Origin: Ovoidimarina sediminis
GTDB lineage: Bacteria > Pseudomonadota > Alphaproteobacteria > Rhodobacterales > Rhodobacteraceae
Reading direction: 5' to 3'
DNA length: 64,000 nt
Assembly (NCBI RefSeq): GCF_032586175.1
Contig: NZ_JAWHTE010000015.1
Span: 1-64,000 of the forward strand
Shown piece after piece: positions 46,522 to 56,473 of this stretch. The notes under the pieces were generated by a model. The model was not told the DNA's origin. It saw only the letters and a program-made list of their open reading frames with translations, and made no database searches. Each line of letters starts with the position of its first letter. Positions within the stretch are counted from its first letter, which is position 1. The translations under genes were made by a program, and so were the position numbers.

Positions 46522-47238
46522 ATGGCGAAACGGAATTCCAGCGGCCGGGGTCAGCGCGACCTCAAGGTCCGGGTCAAATCAGCCCGGGGCCGGAAGCTGA
46601 GTTCGACCCGCTGGCTCGAACGGCAACTGAACGATCCCTACGTGCGGCGCGCGAAGGCCGAGGGCTATCGCGGACGCGCGGCCTTCAAGATCCTCGAACT
46701 CGACGACAAGTACCGCTTCCTCGTGCCCGGCGCGCGGGTCGTCGATCTGGGCTGTGCGCCCGGCGGCTGGTGTCAGGTTGCGGTGAAGCGCGTGAACGCG
46801 CTTGGCGACCGTACCGACAAGGCCCGGGGCCGCGTCATCGGGGTCGACCTGCAGGAGGTAGAGCCGATCGCTGGGGCCGAGATCCACCAACTCGATTTCC
46901 TCGACGACGGTGCGGACGACACCGTGAAGGCCTGGCTCGGCGGCGAGGCCGACGTGGTGATGTCCGACATGGCCGCGGCCTCTTCCGGCCACAAGCAGAC
47001 AGATCACCTGCGGATCATCGCGCTTTGCGAGGCGGCGGCCGAGTTTGCCTTCGACGTGCTCGCACCGGGAGGCACCTTCGTGGCGAAGGTTCTGGCGGGT
47101 GGCGCGGAAACCGGGCTTCAGACCACGCTGAAACAGCGGTTCGAAAAGGTCGTGAACCTGAAGCCGCCGGCCTCGCGTTCGGACAGTTCGGAAAAGTTCG
47201 TCGTTGCCACCGGATTCCGCGGACGCACCGAAGAGTGA
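46522..47238 (+). CDS. rlmE: 23S rRNA (uridine-2552 2'-O) methyltransferase
   Basis: A 238-residue FtsJ/RrmJ-family enzyme that methylates U2552 in the A loop of 23S rRNA late in 50S assembly. The SAM motif is VVDLGCAPGGWCQVA, with catalytic K-D-K-E features in YRGRAAFKILE, VMSDMAA and FVAKVLAGG. A basic N-terminal extension of about 35 residues is usual in alphaproteobacteria. It is convergent with aroQ. Confidence 0.95.
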   Translation: MAKRNSSGRGQRDLKVRVKSARGRKLSSTRWLERQLNDPYVRRAKAEGYRGRAAFKILELDDKYRFLVPGARVVDLGCAPGGWCQVAVKRVNALGDRTDKARGRVIGVDLQEVEPIAGAEIHQLDFLDDGADDTVKAWLGGEADVVMSDMAAASSGHKQTDHLRIIALCEAAAEFAFDVLAPGGTFVAKVLAGGAETGLQTTLKQRFEKVVNLKPPASRSDSSEKFVVATGFRGRTEE

Positions 47239-47253
47239 TTACATAACAATCAC

Positions 47254-47697
47254 TTACGCAGACTTTCTCAGGCGCTCAGCAAGCCCGTGCAACGCCATCA
47301 GATAGCTTTGCGCGCCGAAGCCCGCGATCTGGCCGATCGCCGCCGGCGCGATGAAACTCTTGTGCCGAAACGGCTCGCGCGCGTGGATATTCGAAAGGTG
47401 CACCTCGACCACGGGCAGATCCACCGAAACAAGCGCATCGTGCAGCGCCACCGAGGTATGCGTATAGGCCCCGGCGTTCACGATGATCGCGTCATGCACG
47501 CCCTTGGCGGCGTGGATCATGTCGATCATGACGCCTTCGTGGTTCGATTGCTCGAAGGTCAGGTCGAGGCCGAGCATCGAGGCCGTCTCGCGGCAAAGCC
47601 GTTCGATATCGGCCAGCGTCGTGCTGCCATAGACCTCGGGCTGGCGTGTGCCGAGAAGATTGAGGTTGGGGCCATTCAGGATCAGGATTGATGACAT
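47254..47697 (-). CDS. aroQ: 3-dehydroquinate dehydratase, type II
   Basis: A 147-residue dodecameric enzyme converting 3-dehydroquinate to 3-dehydroshikimate in aromatic amino-acid synthesis. The motifs LNGPNLNLLGTRQPEVYG with the catalytic Arg/Tyr loop, SNHEG, NAGAYTHTSVAL and VHLSNIHAREPFRH are complete. It is transcribed alone. Its stop codon and that of rlmE both lie within a 7-bp hairpin (47234-47254). Confidence 0.97.
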   Translation of the reverse strand: MSSILILNGPNLNLLGTRQPEVYGSTTLADIERLCRETASMLGLDLTFEQSNHEGVMIDMIHAAKGVHDAIIVNAGAYTHTSVALHDALVSVDLPVVEVHLSNIHAREPFRHKSFIAPAAIGQIAGFGAQSYLMALHGLAERLRKSA

Positions 47698-47817
47698 CAG
47701 GGGCGTCCTTTCTTCTCGCTGGCTAGCGCTTGACCATACGACTGTCTATCGGGGCGGGATAATTCGCGATCGGGCTGTATCGTCCTGAACACGGGTATCG
47801 ATCAATCGATGAGTTAA

Positions 47818-47833
47818 CATAATATATATTATG
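47818..47833. promoter_or_regulatory. 16-bp A+T-rich palindrome
   Basis: CATAATATATATTATG is a perfect palindrome in otherwise G+C-rich DNA, 121 bases upstream of aroQ and 85 bases past the permease stop. It could be a regulator site or, as a cruciform, part of the neighbouring repeat region. The rest of the 220-base gap contains the repeat-like element at 47858-47915. Confidence 0.4.
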
Positions 47834-47857
47834 CGACTTACGGATGTGCGGCCCAAT

Positions 47858-47915
47858 GGGGCTCCGCCCCGCCTCGCTGCGCTCGGCCCCCCGGAGTATT
47901 TGCGCCAAAATGAAG
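47858..47915. repeat. Rhodobacteraceae-type intergenic repeat motif
   Basis: The stretch GGGGCTCCGCCCC, a CTCGC/GCTGCG core, and then CCCCCCGGAGTATTTGCGCC followed by AAAATGAAG ends 2 bases before the permease stop codon. From memory, very similar G+C-rich intergenic units ending CCGGAGTATTTTTGGCCAAA are frequent between genes in this family. Its role, if any, may be transcript termination or a mobile palindromic repeat. Confidence 0.45.
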
Positions 47916-47917
47916 CC

Positions 47918-49989
47918 TCAGAGCCCGAGCGCCCTGCGGCGGTCTTCCGCGAAACCCTGAACGAGCCTGTCGGCGATGAGCGCGAGGATCGCCATGGCGG
48001 CACCCGCCGAGATGCCAAGCCCGACATCGGCCTGGCCAAGCGCCAGATAGATCGACTGGCCAAGCCCCGTGGTCCCGATCAGCGCCGCAATCACCAGCAT
48101 CGCGAAGGCGTAAAGGATCGTCTGGTTCAGCCCCAGCAGGATCGTCGGCACCGCATAGGGCGCGCGCACGTCGTGCAGGATCTGGAAGGTCGTGGCGCCC
48201 GAAGCGACGGCGGCCTCGATCAAATCCTCGGGCGTGTTGACCAGCCCGTGCTGGGTGTAGCGGATCATCGGCACGATGGCGTAGGCGCAGATCGCGAGGA
48301 AGGCCGAGAATTCGCCGATCTGGAAGAACATCAACACGGGGATCAGGAAGACGAAAAGCGGGATCGTCTGAAGCATGTCGCAGATCGGCCGCACGATCCG
48401 CCACGCAAGCGGGCTCACGGCGCAGAGAAGCCCGATCGCACCGCCCACCACGGCACAGGCGAAGACCGAAACGCCGGAAAGATACAGCGACAGAAGCGCC
48501 CGTTCCCAAAGCCCCGAAAACAGGATGGTGGACAGAAGGACGATCACCAGAGCCGTCAGACGCGGCCCGCCCGACACCCAGGCCAGCGCACCCGCCCCGA
48601 CCATCACGAAGGGCCATGGCAGTTCCGCGATCCCGGTTTCCAGGATCATCGCGGCGATCAGGATCATCCCGGCCAGCACCACGCGGCCCCGAAACAGCGC
48701 CAGGGCCGCAAGGGCCGCGGCGACCGCGTAGAAGACCAGGCTCATCTGCGCCGTCCACTGAAACCCCCAGGTGAACGGCAGCACCGCGCCGTCCAGCCCG
48801 ATCCTGAGCGGCAGAAGCACGTAGAACAGCGCGCCGTTCTTGAACGCTTCCAGCGCGGCCCCATTCGCGGCCGTGAAGGCGCCCAGGCTTTTGTCGACGG
48901 CATCCGCCGTCGACGTGAAGGCCGAAAACCCTGCCGGGTCGGGCCCCCTGCCCCAAAGCGCAAGGCTTACCGCGGCGCCCACCGCGAGAATGGCCCAGAA
49001 GACGCGCCCGTCATACCGTTCCCGTTCTCGCGCCAGCGCGCCCGACATCCGGTCGATCACGATCGCGAAGACGACGATCACAAGCCCGGCCAGAAAGCTT
49101 TGCCCGAACTGCGCCTTGCGCATGGTCAGAAGCACCTCCCAGCCGATATCGTTGAACCCGCCGATCACCGCGGCGATGATCACCATCGACAGCGCGGCCA
49201 TCAGGCACTGGTTCACGCCGACCATGATCTGCGTCGTGGCCGCGGGCAGTTCGACGAGGAAAAGCTGTTGCGGCCGCGTGCCGCCCGACATCACGGCGGC
49301 GTCCTTGATGTCGCTCTCCACGCGTTCGAGCCCCAGAAGCACGTTCCGCGCCATCGGCGGCGCGGCGTAGATCGCGCTGGCGATCAGCCCCACCACCGGG
49401 CCGAAACCGAACAGAAGAAGAAGCGGCGTCAGATAGGCGAAGGTCGGCACCGTCTGCATGATGTCGAGAACGGCCTGCACGATCCCCTTCACGCGCGGGT
49501 ATTCATAGGCGAGGATCCCGATCCCAAGCCCCATGAGCAGCGCAAGCGGGACGGAGACGAAAACCAGCGCCAGCGTGTTCATGCTTTCCGACCAGTAGCC
49601 GGAGGCCAGAACGAAGCCGAGGCCCAGAAGCCCCAGAAGCGCCATCCTCACCCCGCCGACATACCAGCCGATCGCCGTCGCGGCCGCGATCACGAGGGGC
49701 CAGGGCGTCTCGTTCAGAAGCCAGTTCGCCCCCGCCATGGGATAGCTCATGAATGCCGAGAACAGCCGCGCGGCGGGCTTGATCGCCTCGAGAAACGCCT
49801 CGAGGCCGGTGCCCACCCATTGCGTGGCCGGCAATGTCAGCGGATCGGGCCAGGTCACAAGCCAGCCCGCCGAAGGGCCGAGTAGGATCGTCACCGCCCC
49901 CGTCAGCACCGCCACCAGAACGGCCCACCCGCCCTGGGTCAGCCCCAGGGGCCAGGGCCCGGCCCGGTCCGGCGGGGCGGCGGCGACGC

Positions 49990-49993
<4 letters not shown>
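47918..49993 (-). CDS. Quaternary-amine ABC transporter permease, fused double domain
   Basis: A 691-residue inner-membrane protein containing two complete ProW-type permease halves, each with its own EAA loop (VESDIKDAAVMSGGTRPQQLFLVELPAA and TPEDLIEAAVASGATTFQILHDVRAP). Most glycine-betaine importers use two copies of a single-domain permease of about 280 residues. The fused form and the gene order binding protein, ATPase, permease resemble the TmoXVW trimethylamine N-oxide importer of marine Roseobacters. It overlaps the ATPase gene by 4 bases. Confidence 0.88.
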
Positions 49994-51051
<1,058 letters not shown>

Positions 51052-51066
51052 CTGGGGCCCCTGCCC

Positions 51067-52020
51067 TTACTGGGTCGCCGCGTCGACCACGGGCTTCCAG
51101 ACGCCCTCGTTCGCGGCCATCCACTCGGCAACCGCATCCTCGACGGCCATGCCATCGACGTCGATCTTGCCCATCAGCGGCTGCTGCACATCGGTCGACA
51201 GCGTGTAGTTGGACAGGATCTCATGCGCTGCCGGCCACTTGTCCTTCAGCCCCGGCCACCCGGCCTTGAAGATCGTGGTGGGCAGGAAATCACAGTCGTT
51301 GACGGCATTGGGGTTCGGGCCCCAGGACGCGTCTTCGTAACAGGCCGCTTCGCCCGCGGGCAGGGCCACGAATTCAAGGTCATAGGCCGACATCGCCCAG
51401 TGCGGCTGCCAGAAGGTGATCAGAAGCGGGCTCTTCTTCTCGGTCGAGGCGCGGATTTCGGTGATCAGCGCGCCTTCCGAACCCGCGGGCACGGCCTTGT
51501 AAGGCAGTTCCAGCCCGGTGATCCGGTCCGCGCCGGGCGTGCCCCAATCGGCGGGATAATCGACAAGGCGGCCCATAGGCAGCGTTTCGGCGGTGGCGAA
51601 CTGCATTGCACAGGCTTTCAGCGCCTCCCATTCGGGCAGCCCCGGGCACATCTCGGCCACATGCGCCGGATAGGCGATGCCTTCGCGCGCTTCCAGCTCG
51701 AGGTCATTGAGGAACTCGAGCTTCCCCTCGCCTTCCAGCACCGCGTATTGATCCGACACGTTGGACGACCAGATTTCTAGCGTCGCATGAATGTCGCCAT
51801 CGGCGATCGCCTGGAACTGGTTCATCATGCCCGCGGTGACATATTCCACCTCGTACCCGGCGGCCTTCAGCATCTCGCCGGCTATATGGGTGGTGATGTG
51901 CTGCCCGGTCCATTCGTTGATGGCCAGCTTGATCGGCTCGTCCACGGCGCCCAGTTCCGCGGCATTGACGGTCGTGGCAAGGGCTGTGGATGCGGCAAGC
52001 GCCAGCGCGATGCGTTTCAT
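51067..52020 (-). CDS. Quaternary-amine ABC transporter substrate-binding protein
   Basis: A 317-residue periplasmic binding protein (OpuAC/ChoX/TmoX type) with a signal peptide of about 22 residues ending VNAAE. Aromatic-rich segments (LAINEWTGQHITTHI, ATLEIWSSNVSDQYAV, LITFWQPHWAM) could form the Trp/Tyr box that holds a trimethylammonium group. The ligand may be choline, betaine or trimethylamine N-oxide; the divergent choline sulfatase favours a choline-type compound, while the operon structure favours a TmoX-like role. The ATG at 52020 has GGGAGCC upstream. Confidence 0.88.
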   Translation of the reverse strand: MKRIALALAASTALATTVNAAELGAVDEPIKLAINEWTGQHITTHIAGEMLKAAGYEVEYVTAGMMNQFQAIADGDIHATLEIWSSNVSDQYAVLEGEGKLEFLNDLELEAREGIAYPAHVAEMCPGLPEWEALKACAMQFATAETLPMGRLVDYPADWGTPGADRITGLELPYKAVPAGSEGALITEIRASTEKKSPLLITFWQPHWAMSAYDLEFVALPAGEAACYEDASWGPNPNAVNDCDFLPTTIFKAGWPGLKDKWPAAHEILSNYTLSTDVQQPLMGKIDVDGMAVEDAVAEWMAANEGVWKPVVDAATQ

Positions 52021-52258
52021 GGATGTTGGCTCCCTGTGAATTCGTTCTTCTGACGCCGATAGTGTCGAAAAATTCCTACAGCGAACAGGGGGCAATCCAA
52101 ATTCTTTTCCGCGGGCTCCGGCACCGGCAATCGGGGCCGCGCGCTCCCGGAGGATCGCCACGTCATTTTCGCGCGCCAGCGCCGTGGTCCTGTGCTAAGG
52201 GAAGCGCATGAGACGCAGGCAAACCAAGCCCATGCAGTACCAGCCTCCCCCGGAGGCC

Positions 52259-52288
52259 CTGAAAAGTTGAACCCGACCCGCTTTTCAG
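52259..52288 (+). promoter_or_regulatory. Inverted repeat at the betC ribosome-binding site
   Basis: CTGAAAAG (52259-52266) pairs perfectly with CTTTTCAG (52281-52288) across a 14-base spacer. The second arm runs into AGGAGA, the betC ribosome-binding site, 13 bases before the start codon. It could be a repressor operator or an RNA hairpin that masks translation. The rest of the 281-base divergent region shows no clear promoter to me. Confidence 0.45.
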
Positions 52289-52301
52289 GAGACCCGATCT
52301 A

Positions 52302-53831
52302 ATGACCCGTCCCAACATCGTCATCGTGATGGCCGATCAGCTTGCGCCGCAATTCACCGGCGCCTACGGCCACCCGACCGCCAGAACCCCGCATCTCAAC
52401 GCGCTGGCCGCGCGCGGCATGCGCTTCGACGCGGCCTATTGCAACGCGCCGCTCTGTGCGCCCTCGCGCTTCGCCTTCATGACCGGTCAGCTCATCAGCC
52501 GGATCGCGGCCTACGACAACGCCTCGGAACTGCGCGCCAGCGTGCCGACCTTCGCCCATTACATGCGCATGCTCGGTTACCGCACCTGCCTCTCGGGCAA
52601 GATGCATTTCGTCGGCCCCGATCAGAAGCACGGGTTTCAGGATCGGGTGACGACCGACATCTACCCCTCCGATTTCGCCTGGACGCCGGATTGGGAAGCG
52701 GCCGACGAGCGGATCGACAAGTGGTATCACAACATGGCCACCGTGAAGGAAAGCGGGATTGCCGAGGCCACCTATCAGATCGATTACGACGACGAGGTGG
52801 GGTTCGCCGCCCGCCGCTGGCTGATGGATCGCGCCCGCGACCGGGCACAGGGGAACGATACGCCCTTCCTGATGGTCGCAAGCTTCATCCACCCCCACGA
52901 CCCTTACGTCGCCCGACCGGAATGGTGGAACCTCTATTCCGACAGCGAGATCGACATGCCCGCGACAACGCTCGCGCTCGAGGATCAGGATCCCTTCTCC
53001 CGCCGGGTGATGGACGGGATCGAGGCCAGCACGGTGGCGCTGACCGAGGAAGAGGTGCGCCGCGCCCGCCACGGCTACCTTGCCAATGTCAGCTATTTCG
53101 ATGCGAAGATCGGCGAGTTGGTGCGCACGCTCGAGGAAACCCGCTCGCTCGACAACACCATCGTCATCGTGACCGCCGATCACGGCGACATGCTGGGCGA
53201 ACGCGGGCTCTGGTACAAGATGACGTTCTTCGAACATTCCGCCCGCGTTCCCCTCGTCATCGCGGGCCCCGGCATCGCCCAAGGCACGGTGAAGAACGCC
53301 TGCTCCCTCGTCGATCTTCTGCCCACCCTGATCGAAATGGGCGGCGGCAGCCCCGATATGGCGGCCGAGCCGATCGACGGGCGCAGCCTGATGCCCCTCG
53401 CCCGCGGCGGGGCCGACCCGACGGACGAGGCGATCGGCGAATACTGCGCCGAGATGACGCCGGCCCCCGTCTTCATGATCCGGCGCGGCGTGCTCAAATA
53501 CATCCACTGCGATGTCGACCCGCCCCAGCTTTACGATCTTGCCCGCGACCCCGCGGAACTGAACAACGTCGCGACCGATCCGGCCTATGCCGAGGTCGCG
53601 AAGGCCTTTGCCGAAGAGGTCGCCGGCCGCTGGGACAGCGCAAAGCTCCGCGCCGATGTCATCGCCACGCAGAAATCCCGCCGCGCATTGCACGCCGCGA
53701 TGGAGGCGGGCGCGGGAGAGCACTGGGATTACAACCCGCCGTCTGACGCCTCGCAGCAATACGTCCGCAATCACATGGACTGGACGGTGGCCGCCGCCCG
53801 CTACCGCTACCCGCCGGTCGAAGAGGCGTGA
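52302..53831 (+). CDS. betC: Choline-sulfatase
   Basis: A 509-residue sulfatase hydrolysing choline O-sulfate to choline and sulfate. Cys52 in CAPSR is the residue converted to formylglycine. The metal-site segment NIVIVMADQLAPQ, GKMHFVGPDQKHGF, TTDIYPSDFAWTPDW, HPHDPYVARPEWW and TADHGDMLGERGLWYKM agree closely with characterised BetC. The C-terminal YVRNHMDW fits the choline-sulfatase C domain. It is divergent from the quaternary-amine importer and leads into a BKACE gene. Confidence 0.9.
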   Translation: MTRPNIVIVMADQLAPQFTGAYGHPTARTPHLNALAARGMRFDAAYCNAPLCAPSRFAFMTGQLISRIAAYDNASELRASVPTFAHYMRMLGYRTCLSGKMHFVGPDQKHGFQDRVTTDIYPSDFAWTPDWEAADERIDKWYHNMATVKESGIAEATYQIDYDDEVGFAARRWLMDRARDRAQGNDTPFLMVASFIHPHDPYVARPEWWNLYSDSEIDMPATTLALEDQDPFSRRVMDGIEASTVALTEEEVRRARHGYLANVSYFDAKIGELVRTLEETRSLDNTIVIVTADHGDMLGERGLWYKMTFFEHSARVPLVIAGPGIAQGTVKNACSLVDLLPTLIEMGGGSPDMAAEPIDGRSLMPLARGGADPTDEAIGEYCAEMTPAPVFMIRRGVLKYIHCDVDPPQLYDLARDPAELNNVATDPAYAEVAKAFAEEVAGRWDSAKLRADVIATQKSRRALHAAMEAGAGEHWDYNPPSDASQQYVRNHMDWTVAAARYRYPPVEEA

Positions 53832-53879
53832 TGCGGGCCACGCGAAGGCAGGCTTCCGGCACATGAGGTTCTGAGGAAC

Positions 53880-54812
53880 ATGGCAAGATCCGTCATCATC
53901 ACCTGCGCCCCCACGGGCGGCATCCACACCCCCACGATGTCACCGCACCTGCCGGTGACGCCCGCCGAGATCGCGCGCGCCAGCATCGAGGCCGCCGAAG
54001 CGGGGGCCTCGATCATCCACCTCCACGCCCGAGATCCGGAAACCGGCAAGCCAGATCCCCGGCCCGAAACGTTCATGCAGTTCCTGCCCACGATCAAGCA
54101 ATCGACCGGGGCCGTCATCAACGTCTCCACCGGCGGGGGGCTCGGCATGACGATGGACGAACGCCTTGCCGCCGCCACCGCCGCCAGCCCCGAAATGGCC
54201 AGCCTCAATATGGGGTCGATGAACTTCGGCATCTTCCCGATGCTCGAAAAATATTCCGACTGGAAGCACCCGTGGGAACCCAAATTCCTTGGTATGACGC
54301 GGGATTTCATCTTCCCCAACACCTTCGCCACCATCGAATACGCGCTGAAGAACCTTGGCGAGGCGCATCAGACGAAGTTCGAATTCGAATGCTACGATCT
54401 CGGCCATCTCTACAACGTGAAATGGTTCGTCGATCAGGGCCTGATCAGGCCGCCCTTCTTCATCCAGATGGTGTTCGGCATCCTTGGCGGCATGGGGGCC
54501 GATCTGGAAAACCTGATGCACCTCCACCGCACGGCCGACCGTCTCTTCGGCCCCGAGAACTATGAATGGAGCGTGCTGGCGGCAGGTCGGCACCAGATGC
54601 CCTTCGCCACGCAAAGCGCGATGCTCGGCGGCAACTTGCGCGTCGGGCTGGAAGACAGCCTGTACATCGGCAAGGGCGAACTCGCGGTCTCGAACGCCCA
54701 GCAGGTCGAACGGATCCGGGGCATCATCGAGAACCTCGGGCTCAGTGTCGCGACGCCGGACGAGGCGCGCGAACGGCTGGGGTTGAAGGGCGGTGACCGG
54801 GTCGCGTTCTGA
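53880..54812 (+). CDS. BKACE family beta-keto acid cleavage enzyme
   Basis: A 310-residue zinc-dependent TIM-barrel enzyme of the BKACE (DUF849) family, which splits beta-keto acids with acetyl-CoA. The zinc ligands are in HLHARD (His47 and His49). Known members act on 3-keto-5-aminohexanoate or on dehydrocarnitine; the latter releases a betaine unit. With an amine importer and betC next door a carnitine-type substrate is plausible, but the sequence alone does not show it. It follows betC after 48 bases. Confidence 0.88.
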   Translation: MARSVIITCAPTGGIHTPTMSPHLPVTPAEIARASIEAAEAGASIIHLHARDPETGKPDPRPETFMQFLPTIKQSTGAVINVSTGGGLGMTMDERLAAATAASPEMASLNMGSMNFGIFPMLEKYSDWKHPWEPKFLGMTRDFIFPNTFATIEYALKNLGEAHQTKFEFECYDLGHLYNVKWFVDQGLIRPPFFIQMVFGILGGMGADLENLMHLHRTADRLFGPENYEWSVLAAGRHQMPFATQSAMLGGNLRVGLEDSLYIGKGELAVSNAQQVERIRGIIENLGLSVATPDEARERLGLKGGDRVAF

Positions 54813-54846
54813 GGTCCGCCGCCGCCCCTTCGCCCCCCGGGCCGCC

Positions 54847-55950
54847 TCATCCGATCAGCGGCGACCACGCCCTCGAATCGCTTTCGTAATGCTGGCGCAG
54901 GCGCTGCAGCGCGATCCGCAGCACGATCTTGCCCGAGCGCGCCGACCAGCTCAGCTCCTTCTCGATCGATTCCATCCCTTCGAGGTAGCACAGCGACCGC
55001 AGCGCCATGTCGCTCAGCCCCGGGCCAAGTGCGACCACAGCCATGCGCACCCGGTCCACCGCCGCCAGCGTCGCCGGGCTGCCACCGATCGACGAAAGCG
55101 TGTCCGGCGAGGCCCCGCTCAGAAGGGCATGCAGGGTGCTGCCGGCCCTGTCGCCCATAAGCGCCAATTCGAAATCCTCGCGAAATCTTTCGCCGGCGGC
55201 CACCAGTTCGGGCGTCAGGAACGGCCCGCCCCCCTTGTCGCGCCGTCGCGCCAAAACCATGAGCGGGCTCTCGGCAAGGCTGTAACGCACCGCGCGCCGC
55301 CGTTCCTCGCTCAGCGCCAGGGGATCGTTCCGGTCAACCGCCGCCTCGGGATCGCGCAAGGCGCGTTCGCGGGCCGTTTCCGCGTCTGCCACCATGCGCC
55401 TCAGCGCCGTGCGGCCCGACGCAGTGATCGTATAGCGCAGAACCCGCCCCTTGCCGTAGCTTTTGATCCAGTCCTTGAGCGCCATGGCTTCGGCCACCTC
55501 GCGGGCCACCATCGCGGTTCTGAGCGCGGGGCCCTCGCCGTTCTCACGCACGACGACGGCGGTTTCCATGCCGGGGGCAAGCGCGAGGCAGGCGCCGGGC
55601 TCTGCCAGCCTGCGCAGCACGCGGCAGGCTTCATTCAGCATCGCCTCTTCGCTGGAAGGGTCGGGTCTGAGGATCTGGTTCATGTCAGTCATGCCTTTTC
55701 GATCTCTGCGTCGCCGGCGGGCCGGCGCGTGGTGAAGATGCCCAAGCCGGGTAAGTGCATGATCGAATAACGGGTCATCGCGCCGGTTCTCGATCCGCCG
55801 GATGCGGCGAAGAACCGTGGATGGTGGACAGCCGGCCTGACGTGCAAGCGCGCGCATCGACTGGCCATCGCATGTATGTGCAATGTAGTAGCGGATTCCG
55901 AGCGGAACCCAGACCGGCAAATGCCGGTCCTTCACACAATACGCCCCCAT
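54847..55950 (-). CDS. DUF6456 helix-turn-helix regulator, candidate GafA homologue
   Basis: A 367-residue predicted DNA-binding protein. Residues 15-65 form a helix-turn-helix (GQSMRALARQAGCPPSTVLRRIRRIENRRDDPLFD); the C-terminal third (FREDFELALMGDRAGSTLHALLSG, ALRSLCYLEGMESIEKELSWSARSGKIVLRIALQRLRQHY) is a DUF6456-like sigma-region-like domain. This layout recalls GafA, the direct activator of gene transfer agent genes in Rhodobacter capsulatus. The ATG follows GGGGGAA. A CtrA-type box lies 46 bases upstream, consistent with GafA regulation. The homology call is from memory. Confidence 0.7.
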   Translation of the reverse strand: MGAYCVKDRHLPVWVPLGIRYYIAHTCDGQSMRALARQAGCPPSTVLRRIRRIENRRDDPLFDHALTRLGHLHHAPARRRRRDRKGMTDMNQILRPDPSSEEAMLNEACRVLRRLAEPGACLALAPGMETAVVVRENGEGPALRTAMVAREVAEAMALKDWIKSYGKGRVLRYTITASGRTALRRMVADAETARERALRDPEAAVDRNDPLALSEERRRAVRYSLAESPLMVLARRRDKGGGPFLTPELVAAGERFREDFELALMGDRAGSTLHALLSGASPDTLSSIGGSPATLAAVDRVRMAVVALGPGLSDMALRSLCYLEGMESIEKELSWSARSGKIVLRIALQRLRQHYESDSRAWSPLIG

Positions 55951-55995
55951 GATCAATTCCCCCGTGCGTGGGTCGAAACCCCGCGTTGATACTGG

Positions 55996-56010
55996 TTAAC
56001 AACAACTTAA
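55996..56010. promoter_or_regulatory. CtrA-type binding site before the GafA-like gene
   Basis: TTAA (55996-55999), seven bases CAACAAC, and TTAA (56007-56010) match the CtrA consensus spacing exactly. The site lies 46 bases upstream of the GafA-like start codon in a clearly A+T-rich divergent region. Confidence 0.6.
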
Positions 56011-56062
56011 GATTGTAAGTGTTACCGGATAGTTAACGCGAAGAACAGAAACAGCATTGAAG

Positions 56063-56091
56063 TTATTATAATAATTCTTTCCTGTGGATAA
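56063..56091. promoter_or_regulatory. A+T-rich palindrome with a consensus DnaA box
   Basis: TTATTATAATAA (56063-56074) is a perfect palindrome. Nine bases later TGTGGATAA (56083-56091) is the exact complement of the DnaA box TTATCCACA. A GANTC methylation site (GAGTC, 56137-56141) touches a -10-like TATAAG (56132-56137) before the DUF6477 gene. These sit with the CtrA box within 150 bases of control DNA. Confidence 0.5.
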
Positions 56092-56166
56092 GTTCGCGGG
56101 TCCGCAGATAACGCAACGCATGCATAGGTTGTATAAGAGTCGCTTCGATCAAACGGGAGACTCACG

Positions 56167-56463
56167 ATGTCCGATCTCAGCAGAAAAGTCGCCGGCCTGC
56201 GCCGCCCCGCCCTTCTCGTGAAGGCGGCCCGCTCCGGCATTCAGGATTACAACCGCGCGCGCGATCTGCCCCGCCTGCTGCCCGGCGGGCGCGAGCCGTC
56301 GCCCCAGACGGCGGTCGATGGCCTGATCCGCGAGGAATAGAAGCTTGAATTCGCGCGCATCGCGGCCGACACCACCTATTCGGTGATGCGGCACATCGAT
56401 GTGCTGATCGCGCTGATGGCCGAGATCCGGGGCCTCACCCCCGTCCGCGCCCTACCCGACTGA
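56167..56463 (+). pseudogene. DUF6477 family gene interrupted by an in-frame amber codon
   Basis: The frame opens with ATG 56167 after GGGAGACTCACG and reads 57 residues (MSDLSRKVAGLRRPALLVKA onwards) to a TAG at 56338-56340. The same frame then continues without shift for 40 residues (AADTTYSVMRHIDVLIALMAE) to TGA at 56461. The joined product, about 98 residues, has the size and pattern of DUF6477 proteins, which neighbour DUF6456 genes in Rhodobacteraceae. One base change explains the stop; a true truncation, suppression or a sequence error are all possible. Confidence 0.7.
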
Positions 56464-56473
56464 CGGGCGGGGA

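Noticed and set aside
55990..56150. Chromosomal replication origin
   Set aside because: There is only one perfect DnaA box and none of the usual oriC neighbours; kept as a regulatory-region hypothesis rather than an origin call.
56338..56355. Adjacent HindIII and EcoRI sites (AAGCTTGAATTC) suggesting vector sequence
   Set aside because: They lie in frame within family-like coding sequence that continues on both sides, so chance is the better explanation.
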